Origin: Blastocatellia bacterium
GTDB taxonomy: Bacteria > Acidobacteriota > Blastocatellia > UBA7656
Direction: 5' to 3'
NCBI GenBank assembly: GCA_035275065.1
Contig: DATENM010000133.1
Coordinates: 1-64,000, forward strand
DNA length: 64,000 nt
Part shown: positions 44,854-53,755 of the stretch, piece by piece
How the letters are laid out: each line of letters opens with the position of its first letter
Numbering within the stretch: position 1 is the first letter of the stretch
Position numbers and translations under genes: made by a program
The notes under the pieces: generated by a model
Database searches by the model: none
The model's input: the letters and a program-made list of their open reading frames with translations, nothing else
What the model was told of the DNA's origin: nothing

Positions 44854-45957
44854 ATGAAGATTCTTCAGGTCTGTTCGGCGAGCGAGATGGGCGGCGGCGA
44901 AGTGCATGTCGCCGGGCTGGTGCGAGCGTTGGCGGCGCGCGGCCACGCCATCTATCTGGCGGTGCGACCGAACAGCCCGCTGCGCGAGCCGCTCGCCGGG
45001 GTGATTGCCTCGTGGCACGAAATGCCGCTTCGCAATTCGCTCGATCTGCAATCGGCGCATGCCATCGCCGACCTCGTCAACGACCATCGCATTGACCTGA
45101 TTCACGCGCACGTCGGGCGCGATTACCTTGTGGCGGCGCTCGCCAGCCGCCACGCCCAGCGCGCCCGCCTGGTGCTCACGCGGCATCATTACTTGCCGCT
45201 CAAGCGCAACACGCTGTACCGCTGGCTGCTTGGGGAAACCGATGCCGTGATTGCGGTGTCGGATTCTGTGCGCGAGTCGGTGATCGAGCGCCTGCAACTG
45301 CCCGCCGAGCGCGTTCATGTGATTCCCAACTGGATAGACCCCGAACGCTTTCAACCGATGGATCGCGACGTGGCGCGCGGCCTGTTTCGCTTGCGCGGCT
45401 CGCTGGTGGTGGCGTGCATCGGGCAGATTACGCCGGCCAAAGGACAGGAGGAGTTCGTGCGCGCCGCCAGCCGTGTGGCGCAGCGGCGGCCCGACATCGA
45501 ATTCATCATCGTCGGCGAAGAGCAGAATGACGGCCAGCCCTTCACTAAAGAGCTGATGGGGTTGGCGGCATCGCTCGGCGCGGCTCAGCGGATTCGTTAT
45601 CTCGGTTACGTTCGCCACATCCCTGAGCTGCTGGCCGCCGTTGACGTGGTGGTCGTGCCGAGCTGGGATGAAGGCTTCTCGCTGGTGACGATTGAAGCGC
45701 TGGCGGCGCGGCGCGCCGTGCTGGCATCGAATGTCGGCGGCATCAGCGGCATTCTCAAAGACAACCATAGCGGCCTGCTGTTCGCGCCCCGCGACTGGCA
45801 GCAGTTGACCGAAAAGCTCCTTTATCTGGTATCTGACGCGCCGTTGCGCGACCGCCTGGCGGCAGCCGGTCAGCGCGACGTTTACTCTCGCTTCGGGCGC
45901 GAGCAGATCATCAACCGCATCGAAGCGTTGTATCTCGACGTGCTCGGCAAGGACTAA
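44854..45957 (+). CDS. GT4-family glycosyltransferase
   Basis: The 367-aa GT-B enzyme has MGGGEVHVAGLVRALAARGH at the N-terminus, a linker with VIPNWIDPERF, and the C-terminal nucleotide-sugar site with EX7E in WDEGFSLVTIEALAARRAVLAS. The ATG at 44854 is chosen because the conserved KILQVCSASEMGGG starts there. It probably builds a cell-surface polysaccharide or glycolipid. Its GT domain is distantly related to the N-terminal domain of the protein at 35374 but is not fused. Confidence 0.88.
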   Translation: MKILQVCSASEMGGGEVHVAGLVRALAARGHAIYLAVRPNSPLREPLAGVIASWHEMPLRNSLDLQSAHAIADLVNDHRIDLIHAHVGRDYLVAALASRHAQRARLVLTRHHYLPLKRNTLYRWLLGETDAVIAVSDSVRESVIERLQLPAERVHVIPNWIDPERFQPMDRDVARGLFRLRGSLVVACIGQITPAKGQEEFVRAASRVAQRRPDIEFIIVGEEQNDGQPFTKELMGLAASLGAAQRIRYLGYVRHIPELLAAVDVVVVPSWDEGFSLVTIEALAARRAVLASNVGGISGILKDNHSGLLFAPRDWQQLTEKLLYLVSDAPLRDRLAAAGQRDVYSRFGREQIINRIEALYLDVLGKD

Positions 45958-45996
45958 TTTGAAGTCCGATTCGGACTATGGTACGCTTTGCTACAT

Positions 45997-46407
45997 ATGA
46001 GTCAGAGCGCGGCTATCAATTCGGCTACCGCTGCAATGTTTGCGCTGGTATTCGCTATCTTTGGCGCATCCTGGCTCAACCAGCGCAATATCCAAAATCT
46101 ATTGGGTCTGAACCAAAGCAACCTCCAAACTCTATTAGGGCTAAACCAACGCGCCCTCGAAAACCTGCTGACGCTGAATCAACACAGCACCGAAAATCTG
46201 CTTGCGCTGAATCAACACAGCACCGAAAACCTGCTTGAGCAGCATCGGCTCAGCACCGAAAACCTGCTTAAGCAGATGGAGAAACGATTTGATGCGCGAT
46301 TTGATACTCTGATGTCAGAGATCAGGCGTCTTGACCAGCGCATTGACGCACTTGATCAACGTCTCGATAAACTCGAACAACGTCTCAGCGAGCGGGTCAT
46401 TCATTGA
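45997..46407 (+). CDS. membrane-anchored hendecad-repeat coiled-coil protein
   Basis: The 136-aa protein has one N-terminal membrane helix (about 11-27, TAAMFALVFAIFGASWL). Five 11-residue repeats follow (35-89) of the form LLxLNQxxxEN, then a heptad coiled coil (IRRLDQRIDALDQRLDKLEQ). Eleven-residue periods give a right-handed, nearly straight coiled coil. The 33-base units at 46165-46263 are close to identical in DNA. No known family is recognised; a structural or spacer role at the inner membrane is inference. Its 3' end overlaps the convergent glycosyltransferase by 7 bases. A TTG at 45988 could add three residues. Confidence 0.65.
   Translation: MSQSAAINSATAAMFALVFAIFGASWLNQRNIQNLLGLNQSNLQTLLGLNQRALENLLTLNQHSTENLLALNQHSTENLLEQHRLSTENLLKQMEKRFDARFDTLMSEIRRLDQRIDALDQRLDKLEQRLSERVIH
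46099..46263 (+). repeat. 33-base tandem repeats coding for 11-residue units
   Basis: Five consecutive 33-base units encode the hendecads. The last three share CAGCACCGAAAA with very few changes. Being multiples of three, gain or loss of units would keep the frame. Confidence 0.75.
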
Positions 46408-47168
46408 TCTGCTGGCTTGCCCTTACCCTTGCTCAACTCCCATAGCTTCAGGTTCTTCAAAAAGGCGTAGTGCGCCGCGAAGCGGGCGATGGCATAGCCT
46501 TGCAAGCCATCAAGAAAACCGAGCTTGAAGACGTAAGAGCGAATGAAGGTCAGCGGCGGCGAGAAGATGATTGAGGCGAGCGCGCCGCGCTTGCCTTTCG
46601 CGTAGTCGGCATCGGCGGCAAGTGTCGTGTAGCGGTCAATCCGCAGATGATGTTCAGAGGCATCGTTGACCGTAAAGTGTAGCAGGTCGCCTGCCAGTCT
46701 GGCGACCGCGCCGTCAACCGCGACGCCTTCGTGAACGTAATCGCCGACCCAGCGGGCGCGGCGGCGGTCATACAGTCGCAGCTTGTGGTCGGGATACCAG
46801 CCCGAATGACGAATCCAGCGGCCCAGGTAAAACGTCAGGCGCGGCATCTCGAAGCCGGCGGCCGCGGGCGCCGGCGCTCGCTTCAGCGATTCGATCTCGC
46901 GCCGCAACGATTCGCTAACCACTTCGTCGGCGTCGAGGCTGAATATCCAATCGTGGCTGGCCTCGGCGGCAGCAAAATTCTTCTGTGCCGAATAGCCGGG
47001 CCACGGGCGGACGACGACGCGGTCGGTGAATTGGCGGGCGATCTCTGTGGTGCGGTCGCGACTTTCGCTGTCAACGACGATGATCTCGTCGGCCCACTCA
47101 AGCGAAGCCAGCGCGCGGGTGATGTTCGCCTCTTCGTTGAAGGTAATGACGATGGCGGTGATCTTCAT
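46401..47168 (-). CDS. GT2-family glycosyltransferase, LPS-core type
   Basis: The 255-aa GT-A enzyme begins ITAIVITFNEEANITRALAS, has WADEIIVVDSESRDRT and the metal-binding DADE in WIFSLDADEVVS, and a second half (WYPDHKLRLYDRRRARWVGDYVHEGV) characteristic of the WaaE/KdtX-like group that adds sugars to the lipopolysaccharide inner core. A C-terminal amphipathic region (FIRSYVFKLGFLDGLQGY) suggests membrane association. It transfers a hexose to an outer-membrane glycolipid; the exact acceptor is unknown. Confidence 0.85.
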   Translation of the reverse strand: MKITAIVITFNEEANITRALASLEWADEIIVVDSESRDRTTEIARQFTDRVVVRPWPGYSAQKNFAAAEASHDWIFSLDADEVVSESLRREIESLKRAPAPAAAGFEMPRLTFYLGRWIRHSGWYPDHKLRLYDRRRARWVGDYVHEGVAVDGAVARLAGDLLHFTVNDASEHHLRIDRYTTLAADADYAKGKRGALASIIFSPPLTFIRSYVFKLGFLDGLQGYAIARFAAHYAFLKNLKLWELSKGKGKPADQ

Positions 47169-47213
47169 CCACGGGCCAACCTTGCCATAGGAACACCGCG
47201 GGCGTCGGGTGGT

Positions 47214-47672
47214 TTATTCGCTGAGGGTCACGCGCGTCATGCGGTCACCGGCGCGCAGTTGCTTAACCACGTCGAGGCCCTCGGTGACGCGACCGAAGAC
47301 GGCATACTGATTATCGAGAAACGCCGCCGGCCCAAGCGTAATGTAAAACTGGCTGGAGGCGCTATCCGGGATATTGGTTCGCGCCATCGCTAGCGCCCCC
47401 GCCTCGCCGTGCGGCAATTCGCGCGAGACTTCGAGCTTGATGCGTCGCTCGCGGCCCGTCTGCGGATCGATGAAACCGCCCCGACCGCTGCCTTCCGGGT
47501 CGCCGCCCTGTATGACAAAGTTCGGCTCGTAGCGGTGAAAGCTCAGGCCGTCATAAAAGCCGCGCTGAATCAGATCGATGAAGTTGCCGGCAGTGATCGG
47601 CGCTTGGTCTTCATATAACTCGGCGGTGATCGTGCCCTTGTTGGTCTCGATGATTGCTTTGCGATTTGCCAT
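47214..47672 (-). CDS. cyclophilin-type peptidyl-prolyl isomerase
   Basis: The 152-aa protein is a short cytoplasmic cyclophilin without signal peptide. The active-site residues are seen in FHRYEPNFVIQGGDPEGSGRGG (Arg, Phe and Gln of the FHRxxxxFxxQGGD motif), LAMARTNIPDSASSQFYI and FLDNQYAVFGRV. It accelerates proline isomerisation during folding. It lies between unrelated genes. Confidence 0.92.
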   Translation of the reverse strand: MANRKAIIETNKGTITAELYEDQAPITAGNFIDLIQRGFYDGLSFHRYEPNFVIQGGDPEGSGRGGFIDPQTGRERRIKLEVSRELPHGEAGALAMARTNIPDSASSQFYITLGPAAFLDNQYAVFGRVTEGLDVVKQLRAGDRMTRVTLSE

Positions 47673-47797
47673 GAGAATCTCCCTGTCTATGTATTCGCTG
47701 AATCGAATGTAACACCGGCAACCGGTCTTCTCAAGTTGCGGCCCGGCAATGCCGGCTTTATACTGCTCGGCTTCAATCTAACTTTAAGGAGCCTGCA

Positions 47798-48961
47798 ATG
47801 AACGTCACGCACCTCTACTGTTCGGCGTGCGGAAAGCAATATGCCGCGGGGCAACTGCTCAACCTCTGCGAATGCGGCAAGCCGTTGATGGTCGCCTATG
47901 ATCTTGAGCGCGCCGCTAGCCAGATGAGCAAAGCAAGCCTGGCCGGACGCGAGCCGACGCTGTGGCGTTACCGCGAAGTCTTGCCTGTCGCCGACGAGCG
48001 CAACCGTTTGACGCTCGGCGAAGGCTTTACGCCATTGGCGCGTGCCGCGAGGCTCGGCGAGCAACTGGGCATGCCGCAGCTTTACATCAAAGACGAATCG
48101 CTCAACCCGACGCAGTCGTTCAAGGCGCGCGGCATGGCGGTCGCCATCTCGATGGCTAAAGAACTGGGCGTGAAAAAGCTGGCCGTGCCATCGGCGGGAA
48201 ATGCGGCGGGGGCGCTCGCGGCCTACGCGGCGAAGGCGGGGCTTGAAGCACACATCTTCATGCCGCAAGACACGCCGCGCGCCAACATCGTCGAATGCCA
48301 ACAGACCGGCGCGCACGTCACTTTGATTGATGGGTTGATTACCGATTGCGGGCGCATCGTCGGCGAGCGCAAGGCGGCGGAAGGCTGGTTCGACGTTTCC
48401 ACGCTCAAAGAGCCCTACCGGGTCGAAGGCAAAAAGACGATGGGCTATGAGCTGGCCGAGCAGATGAGCTGGGAATTGCCCGACGTCATCCTTTACCCGA
48501 CCGGCGGCGGCACCGGATTGATCGGCATGTGGAAGGCCTTCGACGAGATGGAGCGCATGGGCTGGATCGGCAGCCGCCGCCCGCGCATGGTCACGGTGCA
48601 GGCCGAGGGCTGCGCGCCGATTGTGCGCGCCTTTGCGGCGGGCGCGAGTCAAGGGGCAGACATTCCCGACGCCCATACCTGCGCCGCGGGCCTTCGGGTG
48701 CCGCGAGCGATTGGCGATTTCATCATGCTCGATATTCTGCGCCGCAGCGGCGGCACCGCCGTTTCGGTCACAGATGCAGAGTTGCTTGCGGCGGTCGGTG
48801 AGATCGGTGCCGCCGAAGGCATCTTTGCCGCGCCCGAAGGCGCCGCCTGTCTGCCGGCTCTCAAGCAACTGATCGAGCGCGGCGAGGTGGGCCGCCAGGA
48901 GCGCGTCGTCTTGTTCAACACCGGCGCAGGCGTCAAATACCTGGAATGCTTTCAGCGGTGA
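47798..48961 (+). CDS. thrC: threonine synthase with N-terminal zinc ribbon
   Basis: The 387-aa fold-type II PLP enzyme has K109 in the NPTQSFKARG motif, the phosphate-binding glycine loop YPTGGGTGLIGMWKAF and the substrate loop SAGNAAGALAAYA. The N-terminus carries a small zinc ribbon (C8, C11, C24, C26), typical of archaeal-type threonine synthases that use O-phosphohomoserine. AAGGAG lies 7 bases before the ATG. A long open frame on the opposite strand (47687-48868) is a composition artefact. Confidence 0.88.
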   Translation: MNVTHLYCSACGKQYAAGQLLNLCECGKPLMVAYDLERAASQMSKASLAGREPTLWRYREVLPVADERNRLTLGEGFTPLARAARLGEQLGMPQLYIKDESLNPTQSFKARGMAVAISMAKELGVKKLAVPSAGNAAGALAAYAAKAGLEAHIFMPQDTPRANIVECQQTGAHVTLIDGLITDCGRIVGERKAAEGWFDVSTLKEPYRVEGKKTMGYELAEQMSWELPDVILYPTGGGTGLIGMWKAFDEMERMGWIGSRRPRMVTVQAEGCAPIVRAFAAGASQGADIPDAHTCAAGLRVPRAIGDFIMLDILRRSGGTAVSVTDAELLAAVGEIGAAEGIFAAPEGAACLPALKQLIERGEVGRQERVVLFNTGAGVKYLECFQR

Positions 48962-49033
48962 CGAGTGACAAGACGATGTGACTCAGATTGCTAGTCGGCT
49001 TTAGCCGGCGGCGTCTTTCTTGTCACTTGTCAC
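48958..49033. repeat. 16-base inverted repeat after thrC
   Basis: GTGACGAGTGACAAGA (48958-48973, overlapping the thrC stop) pairs with TCTTGTCACTTGTCAC (49018-49033) with one mismatch. A second GC dyad (GGCTTTAGCC) is nested at 48998-49007. It probably forms a transcript-ending hairpin. Confidence 0.6.
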
Positions 49034-49294
49034 TCCCAGGGGTGTTCACCAGCGAACAAGCGATTCCCATTAACGTAATCCGGCTGCCGGCCGCAGTCGG
49101 GTGAAAGCGCAAAAAGCCTGAAAAACGGGCCGATTTCGACGGTTTGCACTGTGGCACGCCAGTTGGCTATAGGGCTGCCGGATAAAGAGCTGCCGGCGAG
49201 CGGATTTTGCTTCGGCGGCCCCCGGTTTGGTGCTATGATTTGAAGTAATCACCACGAGCCGCTCCGATAAGATCGGTTGGATAGGAGTTAGCTA
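48962..49294. other. 333-base gap before the second exporter locus
   Basis: Apart from the hairpin after thrC and the promoter at 49211-49239 no gene or RNA is seen. A partial sigma-54-like TGGCACG...TTGGC occurs at 49152-49167, but its GG-GC spacing is one base off. Confidence 0.45.
49211..49239 (+). promoter_or_regulatory. probable extended -10 promoter of the exporter ATPase
   Basis: TGCTATGAT (49231-49239) is an extended -10 element with TTCGGC 17 bases upstream. A similar TGCTAAAAT at 50040-50048 precedes the adaptor gene. Confidence 0.4.
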
Positions 49295-49960
49295 ATGATC
49301 AGCTTGCATAACATCGAAAAATTCTATGAAACGGGCATCGGCAAGACGTTTGTGCTGCGGCGCATCACGTTTGATATCAAGCCGGGCGATTTCGTTTCGA
49401 TCATGGGGCCTTCGGGCGCCGGCAAGTCAACGCTGCTGCACATTCTCGGCATGCACGACAGCTCGTGGACGGGCGAGTTCTTTTTTGACGACCAGCCGGT
49501 GCATAAGCTCGACCGCAATAAGCGCATGAACCTGCGCAATCGCAACATCGGATTCGTCTTTCAGAATTATCATCTGCTCGATCACATGACGGTCTACGAG
49601 AATCTTGAGATTCCGCTGTCGTACCGGGACATCAAGAAGAGCGAGCGCGAATCAATTGTCTGCGACGTGCTCGACCGTTTCCAGATCGTCGGCAAGCGCA
49701 ATCTCTATCCGACGCAGCTATCGGGCGGCCAGCAGCAACTGGTTGGCATCGCCCGCGCAATCGTTCATAACCCGCGATTGATTCTCGCTGACGAGCCGAC
49801 GGGCAACCTGCATTCCGAGCAGGGCAAAGAGATCATGGAATTATTCAAGCGCCTCAACGACCAGGGCACGACGATCATTCAGGTGACGCACTCGGAGTTC
49901 AACGCCTCGTACGGCAGCCGCATCATCCACTTGCGGGATGGCTGGGTCGTCAACGATTGA
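49295..49960 (+). CDS. MacB/LolD-type ABC transporter ATPase (locus 2, first)
   Basis: The 221-aa ATPase has Walker A GPSGAGKST, Q-loop FVFQNYHL, signature LSGGQQQLVGIARA (Leu in place of the usual Arg after QQQ), Walker B LILADEPTGN and H-loop VTHS. No permease follows; the next genes are an adaptor and another ATPase. It may work with permeases encoded elsewhere. Confidence 0.88.
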   Translation: MISLHNIEKFYETGIGKTFVLRRITFDIKPGDFVSIMGPSGAGKSTLLHILGMHDSSWTGEFFFDDQPVHKLDRNKRMNLRNRNIGFVFQNYHLLDHMTVYENLEIPLSYRDIKKSERESIVCDVLDRFQIVGKRNLYPTQLSGGQQQLVGIARAIVHNPRLILADEPTGNLHSEQGKEIMELFKRLNDQGTTIIQVTHSEFNASYGSRIIHLRDGWVVND

Positions 49961-50121
49961 GGGCCGACGGTGTTCATTTCCGGGAATTAGGAGTCCCGGA
50001 AGCGACACCCGGCGAGCTAGGTTTTTTCCGGCGGTTTTGTGCTAAAATGGAGAGTGTAAGCAGTTAGCCATCGCCGCTTTCATGGCACGAAACTTCCCTA
50101 TAGGTTGACGGAGGATTCTGT

Positions 50122-51381
50122 ATGGGCATGGACGTTCCACGGACTGGCGCAAAGAAGAAGAAGCAGCTCAAGAAGATTCTTTACGGAGCTGTCTTGATCG
50201 TGGTGATTGGCTCGGTGACTTACGGCGTTTCGCGCCTCAAGCCCGCCGCCCCGTCGGTTGATGGCAGCACGCTTTACAAAGGCACAGTGACGCGCGGCAC
50301 TTTCGTCCGCCAGGTGCGTGGATTGGGCACGCTGGTTCCCGAAGAAGTGCGCTACGTGCCGGCGATCAATGCCGGTCGCGTCGAGAAGCGCTTCCTGCAA
50401 CAGGGCGCGGTGGTTAAAGCCGACACCGTTCTCGTCGAGCTGTCGAACCCCGAGCTCTCGCAGGCCCTGGCCGACGCCGAATCACAATTTCGCGCCTCTG
50501 GCGCCAACCTGAATACGCTCAAGGCGCAGGTCGGCAGGCAGATCATCGATCAGCAGTCCACCCTGTTTCAAGTGCGCTCGGATTATAAGAAAGCCAAGAT
50601 GCAGTACGAGGTGAACAAAGAACTCGGCAGCAAGGGCCTGAAATCCGATCTCGAAGTGAAGCTCTCGGAGATCGCCGCATCCGACCTCGAAAATCGCGTC
50701 AAGATCGAAGAGCAGCGGCTCGCGGCCACCTCGGAAGAAGTGAAAGCCCGGCTCTCCGCCGAAGACGAGCGCGTGCGCCAGCTCAAAGAGGCCGTTGACC
50801 TCAAGCGCCGCCAGGTCGAATCATTAAAGGTGCGCGCAGGCATTGACGGCGTCCTGCAACTGCTTCAGGTCGAAGTCGGTCAGCAGGTGACGATTGGCCA
50901 GAACATCGCCCGCGTCGCCGATCCCAGCCGCCTGAAAGCCGAGCTGCGGATCGCTGAAACCCAGACGCGCGACATCGCCTTCGGCCAGCCCGTACAGGTC
51001 GACACGCGCAACGGCATCATCCCCGGCAAGGTCTCGCGCATTGACGCCTCGGCGCAAAACGGCACCATCGGCGTTGACGTGATCTTGGAAGGCGAGCTGC
51101 CCAAGGGGGCGCGCTCGGACATGAGCGTTGACGGCACGATTGAGCTGGAAAAGCTCGACAACGTCCTTTACGTCAGCCGCCCGGTTCACGGCCAGGATAA
51201 TGCGACCATCGGCTTGTTCAAGCTGACGCCGGATGGCAAGGGCGCGACCCGCGTGCAGGTGCGCCTGGGCAAGAGCTCTGTCAGCTCGATTGAAATCCTC
51301 GACGGTCTGAAAGAAGGCGACATCGTCATTCTTTCCGACACCTCGCAATGGGATAACAACTCGGAAATCCGTTTGACGTAA
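50122..51381 (+). CDS. HlyD/MacA-type periplasmic adaptor (locus 2)
   Basis: The 419-aa protein has a membrane anchor (ILYGAVLIVVIGSVTYGVS, about 19-37), the first lipoyl half (RQVRGLGTLVPEEVRYVPAI), a long coiled-coil hairpin (about 115-230), the second lipoyl half and a beta-barrel (PVQVDTRNGIIPGKVSRID), and a closing membrane-proximal domain. It would connect an exporter with the outer membrane. It stands between the two ATPases in the same direction. Confidence 0.87.
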   Translation: MGMDVPRTGAKKKKQLKKILYGAVLIVVIGSVTYGVSRLKPAAPSVDGSTLYKGTVTRGTFVRQVRGLGTLVPEEVRYVPAINAGRVEKRFLQQGAVVKADTVLVELSNPELSQALADAESQFRASGANLNTLKAQVGRQIIDQQSTLFQVRSDYKKAKMQYEVNKELGSKGLKSDLEVKLSEIAASDLENRVKIEEQRLAATSEEVKARLSAEDERVRQLKEAVDLKRRQVESLKVRAGIDGVLQLLQVEVGQQVTIGQNIARVADPSRLKAELRIAETQTRDIAFGQPVQVDTRNGIIPGKVSRIDASAQNGTIGVDVILEGELPKGARSDMSVDGTIELEKLDNVLYVSRPVHGQDNATIGLFKLTPDGKGATRVQVRLGKSSVSSIEILDGLKEGDIVILSDTSQWDNNSEIRLT

Positions 51382-51393
51382 GCCAAAGTTGGG

Positions 51394-51423
51394 TTGCGCG
51401 GGCCGCGCGCCCTGCGCTAGAGT
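51394..51423 (+). promoter_or_regulatory. probable promoter of the second ATPase
   Basis: TTGCGC (51394-51399) and TAGAGT (51418-51423) are spaced by 18 bases in the 79-base gap before the ATPase gene. Confidence 0.35.
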
Positions 51424-51460
51424 GCGACTTCAGAAAAACTCTTAGGAGGAACGAAACACA

Positions 51461-52201
51461 ATGTCTTCATCCGACTCACCGTTGATTCGACTCGAAGGCG
51501 TCACGAAGGTCTTTCTCACTGACGAAGTGGAAACGCACGCGCTGTCGGGCGTTCACATGGAGATCAAGAAGGGCGAATATATTTCCATCGCCGGGCCATC
51601 GGGATGCGGCAAATCCACTTTGCTATCGATTCTCGGCCTGCTCGATTCGCCCTCGGACGGCGTCTATCAGCTCAACAACCGCTCGGTCTCTGACCTGCCG
51701 CTTTCGGAACGCGCCCGCATTCGCAACCGTGAAGTCGGCTTCATCTTCCAGAGTTTTAACCTGATCGGCGACCTGAACGTTTACGAGAACGTCGAGCTGC
51801 CGCTCACCTACCGCGGCTTGAAGGCCGCCGAGCGCAAGAAGCGCGTCATGGATGCGCTTGAGCGCGTCGGCATGGCGCACCGCGCCAAGCACCTGCCCAG
51901 CCAGCTCTCCGGCGGTCAGCAGCAGCGCGTCGCCGTCGCCCGCGCCGTCGCCGGCGATCCGCTCATCCTGCTCGCGGACGAGCCGACCGGAAACCTCGAC
52001 TCGACCAACGGCGAAGCGGTCATGGATTTGATGCGCGAGCTGCACCAGCAGGGCGCGACCATCTGCATGGTGACGCACGACCCGCGCTATGCCAAGCACT
52101 CGGATCGTCAGATTCATCTCTTCGACGGTCGCGTGGTTGACGAAGAGCACGAGCCGAAAGCCGAGCACGAGTTGAAGGAAAGCGGTTTTGAAATCGCTTA
52201 G
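51461..52201 (+). CDS. MacB/LolD-type ABC transporter ATPase (locus 2, second)
   Basis: The 246-aa ATPase has Walker A GPSGCGKST, Q-loop FIFQSFNL, signature LSGGQQQRVAVARA, Walker B ILLADEPTGNLDS and H-loop VTHD. A charged C-terminal tail (about 228-246) is not in the first ATPase. AGGAGGA lies 7-8 bases upstream of the start. A strong terminator follows, separating it from the regulator genes. Confidence 0.9.
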   Translation: MSSSDSPLIRLEGVTKVFLTDEVETHALSGVHMEIKKGEYISIAGPSGCGKSTLLSILGLLDSPSDGVYQLNNRSVSDLPLSERARIRNREVGFIFQSFNLIGDLNVYENVELPLTYRGLKAAERKKRVMDALERVGMAHRAKHLPSQLSGGQQQRVAVARAVAGDPLILLADEPTGNLDSTNGEAVMDLMRELHQQGATICMVTHDPRYAKHSDRQIHLFDGRVVDEEHEPKAEHELKESGFEIA

Positions 52202-52265
52202 ACTGCGATTGCCCAGGCCGACGCCTTAGAACTGTTTAGCGAGTCCAGCGTAAGCTGAACGACCG

Positions 52266-52302
52266 GCGGCACCCCGCACCTTGCGGCGCGGGGTGCCGCT
52301 TT
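52266..52302 (+). terminator. rho-independent terminator after the second ATPase
   Basis: GCGGCACCCCGC (52266-52277) and GCGGGGTGCCGC (52288-52299) form a perfect 12-bp GC-rich stem with a 10-base loop, followed by TTT (52300-52302). Confidence 0.7.
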
Positions 52303-52339
52303 GTCGCGATTGCGGGTATACTATCGTTCTACTCACATT

Positions 52340-53710
52340 ATGAAAACTTCGGACTCCACTGTGCCGCGCCTCCTGATTGCTGACGATCAGCCCGACGTGC
52401 TCGAAGCCCTCAGGCTGTTGCTCAAGGGCGAAGGCTACAAGATCGAAACCGCCAATGCGCCGGCGCAGATCATCAGCGCCATCGAGGAGCGCGACTATGA
52501 CGTCGTGCTGATGGATTTGAATTACGCGCGCGACACTACCTCCGGGCAGGAAGGGCTCGACCTTTTGTCGCGCATTCAGAAGGTCGACAGCGACCTGCCG
52601 GTGATCGTCATGACGGCCTGGGGCAGCGTTGATGTCGCCGTCGAAGCCATGCGGCGCGGGGCGCGCGATTTCGTGCAAAAGCCCTGGGAAAACGCCCGCG
52701 TCTTGAGCATTGTCAAAACCCAGGTTGAGCTGGGCCAGGCGCTTCGCAAAGGCGTGCGGCTCGAAGCCGAAAACCAGTTGCTACGCAATGACCGCAAGCC
52801 GCGGATGATCGCTGATTCTGCCGTCATGCAGCCGGTGCTAGACATCATCCAGCGCGTCGGCCCGTCCGACGCTAACGTTTTGATCACCGGCGAAAACGGC
52901 ACCGGCAAAGGGCTGGTCGCACAGATGCTACACGCCGTCTCGCCGCGCGCCGGCAAGCCTCTGGTGACGGTCAATCTCGGCGGCATCGCCGAAGGCGTCT
53001 TCGAGAGCGAGCTTTTCGGCCACATCAAGGGCGCATTCACCGACGCCAAGAATGACCGCGTCGGTCGCTTCGAGCTTGCTGAAGGCGGCACGCTATTCCT
53101 TGACGAGATCGCCAACCTGCCCATCAAGCACCAGCCCAAACTGCTGCGCGTGCTTGAGACCGGCGAGTTCGAGCGCGTCGGCTCATCGAAGACGCGCCGC
53201 GCCAACGTCCGCATCGTTTCGGCGACCAATGCCAACCTCGATGAAGAGGTGGCGCAGGGGCGCTTCCGCCAGGACTTGCTCTTTCGCCTGAACACGGTCG
53301 AAATTCCCCTGCCTCCCTTGCGCGACCGCCGTGAAGACGTGCCGCTGCTGGCCCGGTTTTTCCTCAGCCAGCACGCGCAGCGTTACCGCAAAAACATGGA
53401 AGGTTTCAGCGAGGCGGCGATGCAAGCCTTGCTCAGGTACGCGTGGCCGGGCAACGTCCGCGAGATGGATCACGCAATCGAGCGCGCCGTCTTGATGTCG
53501 CTGGGGGCGGTCATCGAAGCGCGTGACCTGGGCTTGCAATCCGGCAAAGAGGCGGCCCGCCGGCTTGAAGATATGAGTCTCGAAGAGGTCGAAGGGTTCC
53601 TGATTCAACGAACCCTGGCGCAGTGTGATGGCAACGTCAGCCGCGCCGCCGAAAAACTCGGCCTGAGCCGCAGCGCCCTGTACCGCCGTTTGCAGCGCTT
53701 CGGCTTGTGA
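52340..53710 (+). CDS. NtrC-family sigma-54 response regulator (locus 2)
   Basis: The 456-aa protein has a receiver (LLIADDQPD, phospho-Asp in VVLMDLN, FVQKPW Lys), the AAA+ domain with Walker A GENGTGKG, GAFTDA sigma-54 loop and GGTLFLDEIAN, and a Fis HTH (GNVSRAAEKLGLSRSALYRR). It is a close relative of the regulator at 22793. The ATG at 52340 is chosen by fit to the receiver; no clear ribosome site precedes it. It likely controls the exporter genes upstream. Confidence 0.88.
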   Translation: MKTSDSTVPRLLIADDQPDVLEALRLLLKGEGYKIETANAPAQIISAIEERDYDVVLMDLNYARDTTSGQEGLDLLSRIQKVDSDLPVIVMTAWGSVDVAVEAMRRGARDFVQKPWENARVLSIVKTQVELGQALRKGVRLEAENQLLRNDRKPRMIADSAVMQPVLDIIQRVGPSDANVLITGENGTGKGLVAQMLHAVSPRAGKPLVTVNLGGIAEGVFESELFGHIKGAFTDAKNDRVGRFELAEGGTLFLDEIANLPIKHQPKLLRVLETGEFERVGSSKTRRANVRIVSATNANLDEEVAQGRFRQDLLFRLNTVEIPLPPLRDRREDVPLLARFFLSQHAQRYRKNMEGFSEAAMQALLRYAWPGNVREMDHAIERAVLMSLGAVIEARDLGLQSGKEAARRLEDMSLEEVEGFLIQRTLAQCDGNVSRAAEKLGLSRSALYRRLQRFGL

Positions 53711-53755
53711 TGTGCCTAATGTTGCCCCTGCCGACGCGTACGCCAGTCAAGTCTT

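Noticed and set aside
44827..45768. 313-codon open frame opposite the GT4 glycosyltransferase
   Set aside because: The plus-strand frame has complete GT4 motifs; the antisense frame has none and is a by-product of codon bias.
47687..48868. 393-codon open frame on the minus strand opposite threonine synthase
   Set aside because: It is antisense to a clearly conserved enzyme; its composition (Arg, His and Gly rich) is that of a GC-rich antisense shadow and it has no family motifs.
49152..49167. Sigma-54 promoter TGGCACG...TTGGC before the second exporter locus
   Set aside because: The distance between the GG and GC elements is 11 instead of 10 bases, so it does not meet the invariant spacing.
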